NCBI GenBank assembly: GCA_016179055.1
Contig: JACOSC010000004.1
Location: 1-33,234 of the forward strand
Source: Acidobacteriota bacterium
GTDB taxonomy: Bacteria; Acidobacteriota; UBA6911; JACOSC01
Direction of reading: 5' to 3'
Length of the DNA stretch: 33,234 bases
In this document: positions 7,639 to 16,219 of the stretch, piece after piece
Position numbering within the stretch: position 1 is the first letter of the stretch
Layout: each line of letters starts with the position of its first letter
The notes under the pieces: model-generated
What the model saw: only the letters and a program-made list of their open reading frames with translations
Told to the model about the DNA's origin: nothing
Databases searched by the model: none
Program-made: the position numbers and the translations under genes

Positions 7639-7667
7639 TTGTAATCCCGGCGGCCTTTATGTATACT
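7639..7667 (+). promoter_or_regulatory. Promoter of rpmE
   Basis: TTGTAA (7639-7644) and TATACT (7662-7667) are separated by 17 bases. The expected transcription start near 7674 gives a leader of about 32 bases that includes the GAGGAG at 7687-7692. Confidence 0.5.
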
Positions 7668-7705
7668 TTTTTAGTCGAAATTTTTTGAGGAGACATTTGC
7701 GCGTC

Positions 7706-7915
7706 ATGAAGGAAAAAATTCACCCCAAGTACGAAAAAACATTGGTATCTTGCGCTTGTGGCAATCAATTTGAAACGCGATCGACTAGACCGCCGGAAGT
7801 CCGTTTGGAAATTTGCTCAAGTTGCCATCCTTTTTTCACCGGCAAGCAGAAACTGATGGACACGGCCGGTCGCATTGAGCGATTCCATAGGAAGTACGGC
7901 AAGAAAGCTGAGTAA
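7706..7915 (+). CDS. rpmE: Large ribosomal subunit protein bL31
   Basis: 69 residues from ATG 7706. The start MKEKIHPKY, the zinc-binding type cysteines (CAC near the N terminus and CSSC further on), [10 protein letters not shown] and the C-terminal [10 protein letters not shown] are diagnostic of bL31. The four-cysteine form is the zinc-containing version rather than the zinc-independent paralogue. The open frame extends upstream to 7616 but is not conserved. GAGGAG at 7687-7692 is rather far (13 bases) from this ATG, so a TTG at 7697 that would add three residues is possible. It lies 23 bases before the DUF1385 gene, followed by prfA, an arrangement common in bacteria. Confidence 0.95.
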   Translation: MKEKIHPKYEKTLVSCACGNQFETRSTRPPEVRLEICSSCHPFFTGKQKLMDTAGRIERFHRKYGKKAE

Positions 7916-7938
7916 GGCAGGCATTATGAGGTTGTCCA

Positions 7939-8961
7939 ATGCTGAAGATTAGCGCCAACGGCGAAAAACCGGGTGTATTTATTAATACCGAGGAGATCTT
8001 GGTCGGCGGTCAGGCCGTTATTGAGGGCGTCATGATGCGGACGCCAACGACCTATGCCATAGCATTGCGCCGCGCCGATGGCTCTATCGAAGTGCGAAAA
8101 GGCGTTGTCGCTAAAATCACCGGTATTTGGCGCTTCTTCCGTTTTCCCGTGCTGCGAGGCTTCGCCGTTCTTATTCAATCATTACGCCTTGGCTACCGTG
8201 CTTTACAATTCTCGTACGAAAAGGCGGTAGAAGATTTGGAAGCGAAAGAAAGATTGGCCGAGGACCCGGGTGGCCACAAACCCGCCAAAAAAGCTAACAC
8301 TATGTCTATGGTGGGCATGTTTGCCATATCGCTGGCTTTTGGTATCGGCCTGTTTGTTCTGTTGCCGTTATATATAACGACTTTCTTGAAGAGCTATTAT
8401 GGCGCGATCAACAACTGGCTCATATTCAACCTGGTTGATGGCATCATCCGAGTTGCCTTTTTCTTAGCTTACCTGGGAAGCACTTATTTCATGAAAGACA
8501 TAAAACGTGTCTTTCAGTACCACGGCGCCGAGCACAAAGTCGTTTACACATGGGAATCCAAGGAAGAGTTAATCGTCGAGAATGCTCAGCAACACTCGCG
8601 TTTACATCCCCGATGTGGAACGAGCTTTTTGTTGTTTGTGATGGTGGTGAGCATATTGGTTTTTTCGCTCTTCAAGTTTGGCTCCTTCTATCTGATCTTC
8701 TTATCCAGAATATTGTTGCTTCCGCTAATTTCTGGGCTGTCTTATGAACTGATACGATTCACGGCCAAGAAAGCTTTTGTTACGGGCGGTGGCTGGAGTT
8801 CGGCCTTCTTCCGCGGGCTGACGGCGCCGGGCTTATGGCTACAACGAATCACCACGCAGGAACCCTCGGCGGATCAACTAGAGGTGGCTATTTGTGCCCT
8901 TAAAGAAGCGCTGGAGTTAGAGAGAACTGGCGAGCCGGAGAAGGCGTTGGCTACCTCTTAA
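7939..8961 (+). CDS. DUF1385 (YqhQ-like) integral membrane protein
   Basis: 340 residues of unknown biochemical role. The DUF1385 signature is clear: GGQAVIEGVMMRTP near residues 23-36 and YHGAEHKVVYTWE followed by HSRLHPRCGTSFLLFV in the middle. Four or more hydrophobic segments (roughly 124-146, 160-180, 233-262) point to the inner membrane. The C-terminal 40 residues are soluble and Glu/Leu-rich. A GAGG about 7 bases before the ATG supports the start. Genes of this family are repeatedly found beside rpmE and prfA, as here, with only 3 bases to the prfA start, so co-transcription with translation genes is likely. No function is proposed. Confidence 0.9.
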   Translation: MLKISANGEKPGVFINTEEILVGGQAVIEGVMMRTPTTYAIALRRADGSIEVRKGVVAKITGIWRFFRFPVLRGFAVLIQSLRLGYRALQFSYEKAVEDLEAKERLAEDPGGHKPAKKANTMSMVGMFAISLAFGIGLFVLLPLYITTFLKSYYGAINNWLIFNLVDGIIRVAFFLAYLGSTYFMKDIKRVFQYHGAEHKVVYTWESKEELIVENAQQHSRLHPRCGTSFLLFVMVVSILVFSLFKFGSFYLIFLSRILLLPLISGLSYELIRFTAKKAFVTGGGWSSAFFRGLTAPGLWLQRITTQEPSADQLEVAICALKEALELERTGEPEKALATS

Positions 8962-8964
8962 ACT

Positions 8965-10032
8965 ATGTACGACAAGCTTGTATCCATCGAACAAAAATAT
9001 AATCAACTGACCAATCAGTTAGGGGATCCGTCTGTCATTGCCGACCAGACGAAATACCAGAAACACGCCAAGGCCCGCCGTGATCTCGAAGCCATCGTCG
9101 AAAAGTTTGCACACTATAAGCAGATACAGAAGAGCATTGTTGATTCGAACGTGCTATTTGCGGAGGCCAAGGATGATGCGGAGATGCGGGCTTTGGCTGA
9201 AGAAGAGTTGAGCAAGCTACAGCAAGAGCTTTCGCAATGCGAGCAAGAGTTAAAAATTCTCTTGATGCCGCAGGATCCCAACGATGAAAAAAATATCCTG
9301 CTGGAAATCCGGGCCGGAACCGGTGGAGATGAGTCATCGCTCTTTGTTGCTGAATTATTCCGTATGTACTCGAAATTTGCTGAGCGGCAACGGTGGAAAG
9401 TAGAAGTGATGAATTCGCATCCGACCGGCGTTGGTGGCTTCAAGGAAATCATCGCCATGGTGGAAGGATCCAACGTCTACAGCAAGTTGAAATACGAGAG
9501 CGGCGTTCATAGGGTCCAACGGGTTCCGGCCACCGAAGCCAGCGGAAGGGTTCACACTTCGGCCGTCACTGTAGCCGTACTGCCGGAAGCGGATGAGGTA
9601 GACATCGACGTGGATCCTAAAGATATTCGTGTGGATACCTTTTGCTCATCCGGGCCCGGCGGCCAGGGAGTCAATACAACGTATTCGGCGGTGCGATTAA
9701 CGCATGTGCCCACGGGGCTCGTGGTGAGCTGCCAAGATGAGCGATCACAGATAAAAAACCGCGTAAAAGCCATGAGAGTGCTGCGCGCCCGCCTATTGGA
9801 AATCGAAGCCGAGAAGCAGCGACAAGAGATTACGGAAACTCGGCGGTCGCAAGTGCGCTCAGGAGATCGCAGCGAAAAAATTAGAACCTATAATTTCCCG
9901 CAAAATCGGCTCACGGATCATCGCATTGGTCTGACGCTTCATCGACTGAACACGATTGTTGACGGCGATCTGCAAGAAGTCATCGAAGCCTTGACGACGC
10001 ATTATCAAACGGAAGAGCTTAAGAAAATGTAG
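8965..10032 (+). CDS. prfA: Peptide chain release factor 1
   Basis: Recognises UAA and UAG in the ribosomal A site and triggers peptide release. 355 residues, normal length. The codon-reading PAT tripeptide is at 188-190 (RVPATE), which marks RF1 rather than RF2 (SPF). The catalytic GGQ is at 232-234 within [17 protein letters not shown]. Most RF1 read GAGGQHVNTTDSAVR, so Pro, Gly and Tyr are local variants that leave GGQ intact. The N-terminal 1-100 is a coiled-coil-like helical domain. There is no ribosome binding site next to the ATG. Translation is probably coupled to the DUF1385 gene, which ends 3 bases earlier. The methyltransferase that modifies the GGQ glutamine is encoded immediately downstream. 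Confidence 0.96.
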   Translation: MYDKLVSIEQKYNQLTNQLGDPSVIADQTKYQKHAKARRDLEAIVEKFAHYKQIQKSIVDSNVLFAEAKDDAEMRALAEEELSKLQQELSQCEQELKILLMPQDPNDEKNILLEIRAGTGGDESSLFVAELFRMYSKFAERQRWKVEVMNSHPTGVGGFKEIIAMVEGSNVYSKLKYESGVHRVQRVPATEASGRVHTSAVTVAVLPEADEVDIDVDPKDIRVDTFCSSGPGGQGVNTTYSAVRLTHVPTGLVVSCQDERSQIKNRVKAMRVLRARLLEIEAEKQRQEITETRRSQVRSGDRSEKIRTYNFPQNRLTDHRIGLTLHRLNTIVDGDLQEVIEALTTHYQTEELKKM

Positions 10033-10191
10033 ACAGCCCGCATGGCGACCGTTAGGAATTATCGTGATTTAGACATTGGGTTGCAAGGTGGATGCATAAC
10101 GGATCGCGGAAGTCTTTGGAAAATAAACCCCAGCATAATCGCCAGATCCCCGACCCCTGACCCCTGTGAACAGTTGCTGTTAATTCCACAT

Positions 10192-11136
10192 ATGCGAAAT
10201 AGAGAGCCTGAGCATAAGGTTCGTGCGGAGCGCGCGCCGGCCGAAAGCCATGGTCTAGTGACTATTGCCCAGGCCATCAAAGCTGGAGAAGAGGCGCTCT
10301 CAAACCATGACCAGGAATATCCTCGTCTCGACGCCGAGTATCTTCTGGCGCATTGTCTGGGTTGCAGCCGTACGCAATTGTACACTCGCTACAGTGAGGT
10401 TATTCCAAATTCTACGCTAATAACCTATGAATTGGCGCTGGCTCGCCGTGGGCGTGGAGAACCGATACAATACATTACCGAAGTTCGTGAGTTTTGGGGA
10501 CTTGATTTTCGTGTGACCCCTGCTGTGTTAATTCCGCGGCCGGAAACAGAACTGATCGTTGAGAATGCGTTGAAAATCTTTGGCGAACCGAATGCGGTCG
10601 CATCCTCGCGGATTGTTGATTTGGGCAGCGGCTCGGGCTGCATGGCCGTTGCCCTTGCTATCGAGTTGACCGATGCGCGTGTCATCGCCGTGGATCTGTC
10701 GCTAGACGCTTTAAGAATCGGCTGCGAAAACGCGGAACGACATGGTGTACGCGATCGAATTGATTTTGTACAATCCGATGGTCTTACGGGCCTTAATTCA
10801 TCGCGATCAACCGTTGATTTGATTGTTTGCAATCCCCCTTATATTTCTCAGGCGGAATTTAATGATTTGCCCTACGAAGTTCGCCAGTTTGAACCACGGT
10901 GCGCCCTTACCGATGAGGGAGACGGGTTGGGCTTCTACCGAAAATTTATCCCAGAATCCGCAGCCAGAGTGAAGCCCGGGGGCCACTTGATCCTTGAGTT
11001 GAGCACGGGTCAATCCGACCGCGTAATTAGCTTAATTGAAAAGTCGGATTGGGATGTTACGCCGCCGGTAAAAGATTTGCAGGGTCATGATCGCTGTCTG
11101 GTCCTGCGCCGTCGCGGGTTGGGCGAGATGATTTAA
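10192..11136 (+). CDS. prmC: Release factor glutamine methyltransferase PrmC (HemK)
   Basis: Methylates the glutamine of the GGQ motif in release factors using S-adenosylmethionine. Numbered from 10192 the protein has 314 residues. The helical N-terminal domain includes YPRLDAEYLLAHCLG, the SAM loop is DLGSGSGCMA (143-152) and the catalytic NPPY is at 214-217. The frame opens at an ATG at 10042, giving 364 residues, but family homology begins only near a GTG at 10258. The 10042-10191 part is not PrmC-like and contains a CCCCGACCCCTGACCCCTG run that looks intergenic. None of the three starts has a good ribosome binding site. 10192 is a compromise, so the N terminus is uncertain. Its placement directly after its substrate gene prfA is typical. 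Confidence 0.9.
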   Translation: MRNREPEHKVRAERAPAESHGLVTIAQAIKAGEEALSNHDQEYPRLDAEYLLAHCLGCSRTQLYTRYSEVIPNSTLITYELALARRGRGEPIQYITEVREFWGLDFRVTPAVLIPRPETELIVENALKIFGEPNAVASSRIVDLGSGSGCMAVALAIELTDARVIAVDLSLDALRIGCENAERHGVRDRIDFVQSDGLTGLNSSRSTVDLIVCNPPYISQAEFNDLPYEVRQFEPRCALTDEGDGLGFYRKFIPESAARVKPGGHLILELSTGQSDRVISLIEKSDWDVTPPVKDLQGHDRCLVLRRRGLGEMI

Positions 11137-11206
11137 CTTACTTGCACAGAATTTCGATGGAATTCAGGATGCACAAGTCCTCCCTTTCATTCATAGAGTT
11201 ACAACG

Positions 11207-12472
11207 ATGGATAAATTGAAAATCGTCGGGGGAAAACGGTTGGCCGGAGCGGTGCGGGTAAGCGGCGCCAAGAACGCGGCCTTGCCGGCTATGGCAGCCG
11301 CTTTGTTGACGGAAGGGCCCGTTACCCTTCACAATGTGCCCGAAGTGAAGGATGTGGCCACCTTCAGTCAACTATTAACTGGGATGGGCGCCAAAGTTGT
11401 CCGTGCCGGGAAAGACACTCTGAAGATTGATGCGGCTGAAATCAGTTCACCTGAAGCGGTGTACGATCTTGTGCGCACGATGCGCGCCTCCGTGCTCTCG
11501 CTTGGGCCCTTGATTGCTCGCTTTGGTCGCGCGCGCGTTTCGCTTCCCGGAGGTTGCGCCATCGGCCCACGGCCCATTAACCTGCATTTAGCCGGCTTAG
11601 AAAAACTTGGCGCACGTATTGCTGTCGAACACGGTTACGTGGAGGCTCACATTCCATACGGTTCCCGACTGCGAGGAGCGGAAATTGAATTTCCCATGGT
11701 TACGGTCACCGGAACCGAGAACTTGATGATGGCCGCCACGCTGGCTGAGGGAGAGACGACGCTAATTAACGCCGCCTGCGAGCCGGAGGTCGTCGATCTG
11801 GCTGATTTGTTGCGCGCCATGGGCAGTGATATTAAAGGTGATGGAACAAAAACAATTATGATTCGCAGACGAAACGCGCTCGGGCAAGTCGAACACTCGG
11901 TCATACCTGACCGTATCGAAGCCGGAACTCTCATGATCGCGGCGGCCGTTACCAAAGGAGATGTTGAGGTCAACGGCTGTCGACCTGATCATCTACAGGC
12001 CCTTATTGAGAAGCTGCGGCAGGCCGGCGTAATCGTCGAGAATGTAAGCTCGACCAGTTTGCGCGTCCACGGAACGAACCAAATCCATTCCGTAGACGTA
12101 ACCACCAATCCTTATCCGGAATTCCCAACGGATATGCAGGCCCAGTATATGGTATTGATGACACAGGGCGAGGCGCTGGCCACGATAACAGAGACTATCT
12201 TTGAAAATCGCTTTATGCAAGCGCTTGAACTGATGCGGATGGGCGCCGATATTACGATTGACGGAAGTCACGCCCTAGTGCGCGGGTCGAGGCCTTTGAC
12301 GGGGGCCGCTGTTACGGCGTCGGATTTGCGCGCCAGTGCTGCCCTTGTTCTCGCGGGATTGATCGCCGAAGGAACCACATGGATCAACCGCGTTTACCAT
12401 CTCGATAGAGGGTATGAAGCGCTTGAGAACAAATTTCGTGGGTTGGGCGCCGATATTGATCGAGTTCGCTAG
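11207..12472 (+). CDS. murA: UDP-N-acetylglucosamine 1-carboxyvinyltransferase
   Basis: Catalyses the first committed step of peptidoglycan synthesis, transfer of enolpyruvate from phosphoenolpyruvate to UDP-GlcNAc. 421 residues, typical length. KN at 22-23 in GAKNAALPA, the catalytic loop LPGGCAIGPRPI with Cys at 117, and the aspartate of FPTDMQAQ (D309) are present. The Cys form is the one sensitive to fosfomycin; some phyla carry Asp instead. Two inside-out EPSP-synthase-like domains cover the whole length. It starts 70 bases after prmC with only a weak AGAG upstream. A poor TTGCAC-17-CAGGAT pair lies in the gap, so it may share the prfA-prmC transcript. Confidence 0.96.
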   Translation: MDKLKIVGGKRLAGAVRVSGAKNAALPAMAAALLTEGPVTLHNVPEVKDVATFSQLLTGMGAKVVRAGKDTLKIDAAEISSPEAVYDLVRTMRASVLSLGPLIARFGRARVSLPGGCAIGPRPINLHLAGLEKLGARIAVEHGYVEAHIPYGSRLRGAEIEFPMVTVTGTENLMMAATLAEGETTLINAACEPEVVDLADLLRAMGSDIKGDGTKTIMIRRRNALGQVEHSVIPDRIEAGTLMIAAAVTKGDVEVNGCRPDHLQALIEKLRQAGVIVENVSSTSLRVHGTNQIHSVDVTTNPYPEFPTDMQAQYMVLMTQGEALATITETIFENRFMQALELMRMGADITIDGSHALVRGSRPLTGAAVTASDLRASAALVLAGLIAEGTTWINRVYHLDRGYEALENKFRGLGADIDRVR

Positions 12473-12599
12473 TGCGTTTTCAATTCGCTGTATGCCGATT
12501 ACGTAAGACGCTTACCCCGACGAATGAATAGCCAAACTCACGGTTGGATTACCTCTTGTGAATTTCATTCTATGATGTACGCATGGAGGGAAAGACCCT

Positions 12600-12944
12600 A
12601 TGGCCGATTGTCTTTTTTGCAAAATTATGCGACGAGAAATTCCAGCCAAGATAGCGTATGACGACGAGAAAGCGTTTGCGTTTGTCGATATTAATCCACA
12701 GGCGCCCGTGCATATGTTGATTGTCCCGAAACGTCACGTAGCAACACTAAACGATCTCAAGATCGAAGATAGGGAGCTGTTGGGACACCTTTTTTACGTC
12801 GCGGCAGAGCTGGCCCGAGGTGCGAAGATTGACCAAGCGGGTTATCGAACCGTGATCAATACCAACGCAGAAGCGGGCCAGAGTGTATTTCACATTCACG
12901 TTCACTTATTGGGTGGCCGCGCCATGCGCTGGCCGCCGGGATGA
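12600..12944 (+). CDS. HIT-family (HinT-like) nucleotide-binding protein
   Basis: 114 residues, the size of single-domain HinT/PKCI proteins that hydrolyse purine nucleoside phosphoramidates and related adenylates in the cytoplasm. The histidine triad HIHVH (H98, H100, H102) followed by LLGGRAM is intact. The N terminus DCLFCKI carries the CxxC seen in zinc-binding members, and FVDINPQAPVHMLIVPKRH is characteristic of the subfamily. A strong GGAGGG ends 9 bases before the ATG. It stands apart from murA by 127 bases, with no clear promoter found. The physiological substrate is unknown. Confidence 0.93.
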   Translation: MADCLFCKIMRREIPAKIAYDDEKAFAFVDINPQAPVHMLIVPKRHVATLNDLKIEDRELLGHLFYVAAELARGAKIDQAGYRTVINTNAEAGQSVFHIHVHLLGGRAMRWPPG

Positions 12945-12973
12945 AACTGCGATTTTAGAGGCGGCCATACTGC

Positions 12974-12979
12974 TATAAT
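12974..12979 (+). promoter_or_regulatory. Possible -10 box (TATAAT)
   Basis: A perfect TATAAT lies 48 bases before the small membrane protein gene, but the -35 position at 17-bp spacing (GATTTT, 12951-12956) is poor. It may also be chance. Confidence 0.3.
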
Positions 12980-13021
12980 CCATGAATATCATGATGTATT
13001 GGTTTATGGTTGTTTAGGCGT

Positions 13022-13396
13022 ATGAGGCCATACGTTTCTATGAAACGAACGATCGATGCCGTTCTAATTATTTTCATTCTTTGTATAATGGTGTGCGGCG
13101 TTGGTTTCTATATCTATCGTATTGAACTGATATGGCTTATAGTGAGAAATGATATGCTGCAGAAAGCTCCCGATGACTACCCAAGGGAACGTATATTGGA
13201 GGCCTTTGATCAACATCGTCGATCCTGGGAGAAAGGCAGCCGACGGACGGATACGGCGCTAGTGGATCTCTCCGCGCTCTCGCAGACTCTGGAAAAGACG
13301 CAATACCTATCGGCCCTTGAGCTTGACAAAATGCTGCGTACTTTCTTGACGGATACGGCAACGAAAGATAATGAGCAGAAAGCCTTGATTGAATAA
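13022..13396 (+). CDS. Small single-pass membrane protein of unknown function
   Basis: Not recognised. From ATG 13022 the product has 124 residues. A basic start (MRPYVSMKR) is followed by one strong hydrophobic segment (about 10-32, DAVLIIFILCIMVCGVGFYIY). About 85 charged, helical residues come next, including DYPRERILEAFDQHRRSWEKGSRR. This suggests an N-terminal inner-membrane anchor with an outside soluble tail. Alternative starts are TTG 13010 and ATG 13040; only a weak AGG precedes 13022. It lies between the HIT gene and rpmH on the same strand and is the only non-core gene in that run. Several hydrophobic then hydrophilic stretches in one open frame argue that it is a real gene. Confidence 0.55.
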   Translation: MRPYVSMKRTIDAVLIIFILCIMVCGVGFYIYRIELIWLIVRNDMLQKAPDDYPRERILEAFDQHRRSWEKGSRRTDTALVDLSALSQTLEKTQYLSALELDKMLRTFLTDTATKDNEQKALIE

Positions 13397-13425
13397 GCGA
13401 TTCCATCTCTTGAACCGCAAAGATT

Positions 13426-13587
13426 TTATTTTCTCGCAGCGATCCATTCGTCGAGTCTCTGGACGATTATCGGATCGAGCGCACGGTTCTCGAGCGTCAT
13501 TACTTTTTCTGCCGCGGCCGATTTTTTACTGAATTGTACAGACGACCTTCCTTGAAATCTTTCGGCCAGGTTGATAGTATTATACAC
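13426..13587 (-). CDS. Possible minus-strand frame of 53 codons (gene remnant?)
   Basis: Reading the minus strand from a GTG at 13587 to a TAA at 13426 gives 53 residues with a protein-like make-up, including INLAERFQGRSS and NRALDPIIVQRLDEWIAARK at the C terminus. No ribosome binding site is seen, and the frame overlaps the region that should contain the rpmH promoter. It could be a decayed gene end, an antisense small protein or chance. No family was recognised. Confidence 0.18.
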   Translation of the reverse strand: MYNTINLAERFQGRSSVQFSKKSAAAEKVMTLENRALDPIIVQRLDEWIAARK

Positions 13588-13637
13588 TTCGTCTTGTTTA
13601 ATGGAGAAGTATCAATCGAAAGTGAGGATGTTAATTT

Positions 13638-13778
13638 ATGAAGCGGACGTATCAACCCCACAATTTACGTCGTCGCCGAACACACGGATTCCGTGAAAGA
13701 ATGGCTACGAAAGGCGGGCGTCTTGTTTTGAAGCGTCGGCGCGCAAGAGGACGTAAACGGTTGTCTGTAAGTGGCTAA
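13638..13778 (+). CDS. rpmH: Large ribosomal subunit protein bL34
   Basis: 46 residues, very basic, from ATG 13638 to TAA 13778. [22 protein letters not shown] followed by [20 protein letters not shown] is the near-invariant bL34 sequence, here in two adjoining parts. It overlaps rnpA by 8 bases, a known arrangement in many bacteria, so the two are co-translated. Upstream, TTGAAA (13552-13557) and TATTAT (13578-13583) are 20 bases apart, too wide for a confident promoter. In many genomes dnaA lies just upstream of rpmH on the other strand. Here that position holds no dnaA and no DnaA-box cluster was seen. Confidence 0.97.
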   Translation: MKRTYQPHNLRRRRTHGFRERMATKGGRLVLKRRRARGRKRLSVSG

Positions 13779-14163
13779 GTCTGTTCAGCGCTGCACGTTT
13801 CCACGGAATTCCCGCTTGGTGCGTTCGCCTGATTTTGACCGCGTCTACAAACATGGACAGCGCGTAGCTACAAAGTATTTCGTGTTGTATGGCATTCAAA
13901 CGGATCAGGACGTTCCTCGACTCGGGCTAACCGTATCACGCAAAATTGGCAACGCGGTTCAGCGAAATCGTATTAAAAGAATATTTCGCGAGATATTTAG
14001 AAAACATGCGCCTTGGTTTGTTAAAGGCCCAATTGACCTGGTAATTAATGCAAAGCGAAGCATTAATGAAGTTTCGTACCAAACCCTAGAGTCCGCCCTT
14101 GGCCAGGCGCTGCCGCAACTATATGAAGCACCCTTGCGGCAGCAAAAGCCTACGAACTGTTGA
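13771..14163 (+). CDS. rnpA: Ribonuclease P protein component
   Basis: Protein subunit of RNase P, which matures the 5' end of tRNAs together with its RNA. 130 residues from a GTG start inside rpmH. The RNR signature is intact at 65-67 ([14 protein letters not shown]), preceded by [10 protein letters not shown], with the F-x-x-V-Y-K-H-G element ([10 protein letters not shown], 21-30) near the N terminus. Length is normal and the C terminus is slightly extended with Gln/Pro. It is followed 55 bases later by yidD in the usual order. Confidence 0.95.
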   Translation: MAKSVQRCTFPRNSRLVRSPDFDRVYKHGQRVATKYFVLYGIQTDQDVPRLGLTVSRKIGNAVQRNRIKRIFREIFRKHAPWFVKGPIDLVINAKRSINEVSYQTLESALGQALPQLYEAPLRQQKPTNC

Positions 14164-14218
14164 AAGAAATTTTTTTATGGGCTGACCTAATGGATCATAC
14201 CTTTAGGAGTTTCGGGCA

Positions 14219-14443
14219 TTGGCAGCTTCGATAATCAAGAAGTGTCTTTTATTTTTGATTTCACTGTATCGGGTTCTTGTGTCCCCGATGTTACTCCCAA
14301 CGTGTCGATTTTATCCGTCGTGTTCGGCGTATATGTCAGAAGCAATACGAAGAAAGGGAATTCTTGCCGGACTTCTTCTTGGCGCTGGCCGGCTCGTGCG
14401 CTGCCACCCTTTTCATCCGGGTGGATTGGATCCTGTGAAATGA
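14219..14443 (+). CDS. yidD: Membrane protein insertion efficiency factor YidD
   Basis: 74 residues, a small amphipathic inner-membrane-associated protein that helps YidC-dependent insertion. [19 protein letters not shown] and [13 protein letters not shown] are the family hallmarks. The start is a TTG at 14219, supported by AGGAG (14205-14209) nine bases before it. No ATG occurs between that site and the conserved region. Most homologues have SEY or SQY where this has SAY. It ends 39 bases before yidC. Confidence 0.93.
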   Translation: MAASIIKKCLLFLISLYRVLVSPMLLPTCRFYPSCSAYMSEAIRRKGILAGLLLGAGRLVRCHPFHPGGLDPVK

Positions 14444-14482
14444 AGGACCCCAGCGAATAATAGCTGTAGGATATATAAGTTT

Positions 14483-16192
14483 ATGGAAAATGGAATGGAA
14501 AAGCGATTGCTGTTGGCGATCGTGCTATCAAGTTTAGTATTGGCCATATTTGGCTACTTTGCGGATCGGCAGCGTCCGCCGTCTCCGCCGCCCCACCCGC
14601 CGGTGGTCTCGGCGCCTCCCAGCGAATCGGTCGTTCCTCCGGCTCAAAGCCAGGTTATTAAACCTGAGATCGTTCCCTCACCCCTTGTGCAAACTTCAGC
14701 GCCGGCAGCACGGAAGGTACATATAGAATCGCCATTGTATCAAGCCACGGTTTCCACGGCTGGGGCTACCCTTACCAGTTGGAAATTGTCGAAGTACAAG
14801 AGCGATGAACAAAACCAGCCAAGACCGAGTGGACCAGATGGCGGTGATCAGCTTGAAATGATCCCGCAATACCTACCCCAAGACAGCTATCGCCCGTTCT
14901 TTATCAGCACGGGGGACGCGATCTTAGATCGCGAAATCAATTCTGCGCCGTATGCCTTAAGAACAGAAACTCCTATGGGTAATGAAGTCTGGTTAAAGGC
15001 GCCCGCTTCGATAAGCTTAGTATATGAGCGGCCGGGCTTGCAGGTAGAAAAATCGTATTTCTTTAAAGCGGATACTTACGTCGTCGAGACGAAGCCCCGA
15101 GTTGTGATTAATGGCAAGGATCGCCTCTGCAGCCTTATACTGGGCCCATCCATCGGAGAGATAGCCCCCATCGCCGGTGATCCTCGATCGATTCCTCATG
15201 CGGTAGTTCGGTATGGTAGTAAGATTGATCGTAAGCCTGGAGAAAAGCTCGACAAAGAGTATCATTATACAGATGTGAATGATTTTGCCGGTGTTGAAGT
15301 GCAATACTTTGCACTGGTTTTTTTACCAGTGTCCAAGCAAGAAGTTCGTTTTCAAAAGTTCGTATATAAGGATACTAAGCTGCCGGCAAAGGAGGCGGTA
15401 ACAGATCTAGTTCTTGCTATTCACCCTGTGGGTGGTTCCAACATTGCGGCCTTTCTCGGCCCCAAAGAATATGACACACTCCATAAAATCAATCCTAATT
15501 TAGCAGGGTTAATTGATTATGGAATTTTGGCTCCTATTATCATACCGCTGCTCGTGGTGTTGAGGACGACCTATCAATTCGTTAATAATTACGGTGTTGC
15601 CATCATTATACTGACCCTGCTTTTAACCGTAATTCTGTTTCCTTTACGCTTCAAGCAACTCGTGTCAATGAAGCGAATGCAGAAGCTCCAACCAAAAATT
15701 AAAATCATACAGGAAAAATATAAGAAGCTTAAAACCAGTGATGCGCAACAGAAGCAAGACATGCAGAAGGAAATCATGGGAGTTTATTCCAAGCATGGAG
15801 TCAATCCTCTGGGCGGTTGCCTTCCGATGCTACCTCAGGTACCTATCTTCTGGGCTTTCAATAATTTACTGTCATTTTCCATTGAATTACGTAAAGCCCC
15901 CTTTTTTTGGTGGATACGGGATTTGTCGGTCAAAGACCCTATTTGGGTGCTACCCATCCTAATGGGACTAACTATGGTGATCCAGCAAAAAATGACCCCC
16001 AGCACTAGTGGCGACCCCATGCAGGATAAGATGATGTTCTTGATGCCGGTCATGCTGACGTTTTTTTTCGTCAACCTTCCAAGCGGTCTCACCTTATACT
16101 TTCTTTTCAGTAATATTTTTGGCATCATCTTACAAAAAGTTAGTGAACAATGGATTCCTTCCGAGCCTAAAAGTGCAACAGTTGACGCCTAG
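14483..16192 (+). CDS. yidC: Membrane protein insertase YidC (Oxa1 family, Gram-negative form)
   Basis: Inserts and folds inner-membrane proteins, alone or with SecYEG. 569 residues. A first membrane segment (about 9-25, LAIVLSSLVLAIFGYF) is followed by a Pro-rich linker (30-75) and a large periplasmic beta domain (about 80-330). The conserved C-terminal five-helix core is seen in YGVAIIILTLLLTVILFPL, MKRMQKLQPKIKIIQEKYK, NPLGGCLPMLPQVPIFWAF and PSGLTLYFLFSNIFGIILQ. The large periplasmic domain is the form found in diderm bacteria, which supports an outer membrane in this organism. Ribosome binding signals are weak. mnmE follows 27 bases after the stop. Confidence 0.96.
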   Translation: MENGMEKRLLLAIVLSSLVLAIFGYFADRQRPPSPPPHPPVVSAPPSESVVPPAQSQVIKPEIVPSPLVQTSAPAARKVHIESPLYQATVSTAGATLTSWKLSKYKSDEQNQPRPSGPDGGDQLEMIPQYLPQDSYRPFFISTGDAILDREINSAPYALRTETPMGNEVWLKAPASISLVYERPGLQVEKSYFFKADTYVVETKPRVVINGKDRLCSLILGPSIGEIAPIAGDPRSIPHAVVRYGSKIDRKPGEKLDKEYHYTDVNDFAGVEVQYFALVFLPVSKQEVRFQKFVYKDTKLPAKEAVTDLVLAIHPVGGSNIAAFLGPKEYDTLHKINPNLAGLIDYGILAPIIIPLLVVLRTTYQFVNNYGVAIIILTLLLTVILFPLRFKQLVSMKRMQKLQPKIKIIQEKYKKLKTSDAQQKQDMQKEIMGVYSKHGVNPLGGCLPMLPQVPIFWAFNNLLSFSIELRKAPFFWWIRDLSVKDPIWVLPILMGLTMVIQQKMTPSTSGDPMQDKMMFLMPVMLTFFFVNLPSGLTLYFLFSNIFGIILQKVSEQWIPSEPKSATVDA

Positions 16193-16219
16193 AGTTTAAC
16201 CTCTTTAGGTTGTGGCCCA

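Noticed and set aside
13397..13637. Replication origin with DnaA boxes upstream of rpmH
   Set aside because: No TTATCCACA-like 9-mers were seen, and the stretch is not clearly AT-rich apart from short runs.
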